Assembly: GCA_002238425.1 (NCBI GenBank)
Contig: MPMJ01000021.1
Span: forward strand, 1-48,709
Direction of reading: 5' to 3'
Length of the DNA: 48,709 bases
DNA from: SAR202 cluster bacterium bin16
Lineage (GTDB): Bacteria > Chloroflexota > Dehalococcoidia > Lucifugimonadales > Australimonadaceae
Shown here piece after piece: positions 48,573-48,709 of the stretch (the stretch's first letter is position 1; each line of letters begins with the position of its first letter). Under the pieces are notes generated by a model that saw nothing but the letters and a program-made list of their open reading frames with translations, searched no databases and was not told the DNA's origin. The translations under genes and the position numbers were made by a program.

Positions 48573-48709
48573 CCGTCATTCCTGTAGGTGTTAGGTAATT
48601 CGTTGACAGAATGGTCTGAGAACGCAGTTCATTCTGGAGACGACGATGCGAGACAACAGCAATGACCGCACGGTGGAGCGGAACTACGTCCAGAAGTATC
48701 GGTTTCTGA
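48573..48709 (+). mobile_element. Possible left end of a mobile element inserted in a REP, with partial gene
   Basis: A family-II REP starts normally (CCCGTCATTCC) and is cut at about 48581, where TGTAGGTGTTAGGTAATTCG and TTGACAGAATGG begin. GGAGACGACG precedes ATG 48646, which opens MRDNSNDRTVERNYVQKYRF and stays open to the end of the window. An insertion junction plus a small basic start suggests a transposase, but the product cannot be identified from 21 residues. Confidence 0.35.

Overview
The window is high-GC bacterial chromosome (or metagenome-assembled contig) with a mosaic structure. The best guess for the host is a Chloroflexota bacterium of the Dehalococcoidia/SAR202 kind. Reasons: secreted proteins with long Thr-Pro linkers, tandem RCC1-type lipoproteins, many paralogous catabolic oxidoreductases (molybdenum hydroxylases, UbiD decarboxylases, Rieske and flavin oxygenases, luciferase-like monooxygenase), tripartite tricarboxylate transporters, and three families of short palindromic repeats between genes. 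No rRNA, replication origin or core housekeeping gene is present, so the taxonomic guess rests on gene style only.

Bases 1-12.9 kb are accessory DNA. They hold a Thr-Pro-linker secreted protein, a perfect 58-bp palindrome sitting on the 5' end of a truncated gene, decayed pieces (OmpR-type DNA-binding domain, IS21 istA, a replication-relaxation-like gene, an XRE tail), a HEPN two-gene module, a tRNA-Leu-like gene with a hairpin insertion in its anticodon loop, an antitoxin that has lost its toxin, several lower-GC orphans, and two paralogous RCC1-repeat proteins. A dispersed ~50-bp repeat occurs four times here and once near 21.6 kb.

Bases 13-31 kb are mostly metabolic: a sodium:solute symporter, an FAD monooxygenase and two class II aldolases, then a REP-associated tyrosine transposase flanked by its presumed REP repeats, a YRDD reverse transcriptase behind a BrnA-like gene, two UbiD-family decarboxylases, a GNAT, a Rieske oxygenase and a complete tctCBA transporter. 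This looks like uptake of carboxylates or aromatic acids followed by oxygenation, decarboxylation and aldol chemistry.

Bases 31-48.5 kb carry two complete molybdenum-hydroxylase gene sets. One is on the minus strand with a CoxG-like protein and a luciferase-like monooxygenase. The other is on the plus strand, each gene overlapping the next. A third molybdoenzyme, of the sulfite oxidase family, has a 5' leader with a promoter, a 104-nt structured element closed by a 12-bp perfect stem, and an intrinsic terminator: a candidate riboswitch. Four toxin-antitoxin modules are interspersed. Two of them belong to one family with an identical 29-nt gene overlap. Two cupin proteins and an SDR close the region, and a probable mobile element begins at the right edge inside a broken REP.

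Four genes (RCC1 lipoprotein, second aldolase, second UbiD, luciferase-like) are interrupted by imperfect, GC-degenerate tandem duplications of 67, 74, 95 and 34 nt. Removing each duplication restores an intact frame. The reader should treat these as possible assembly or sequencing artefacts before calling the genes broken.
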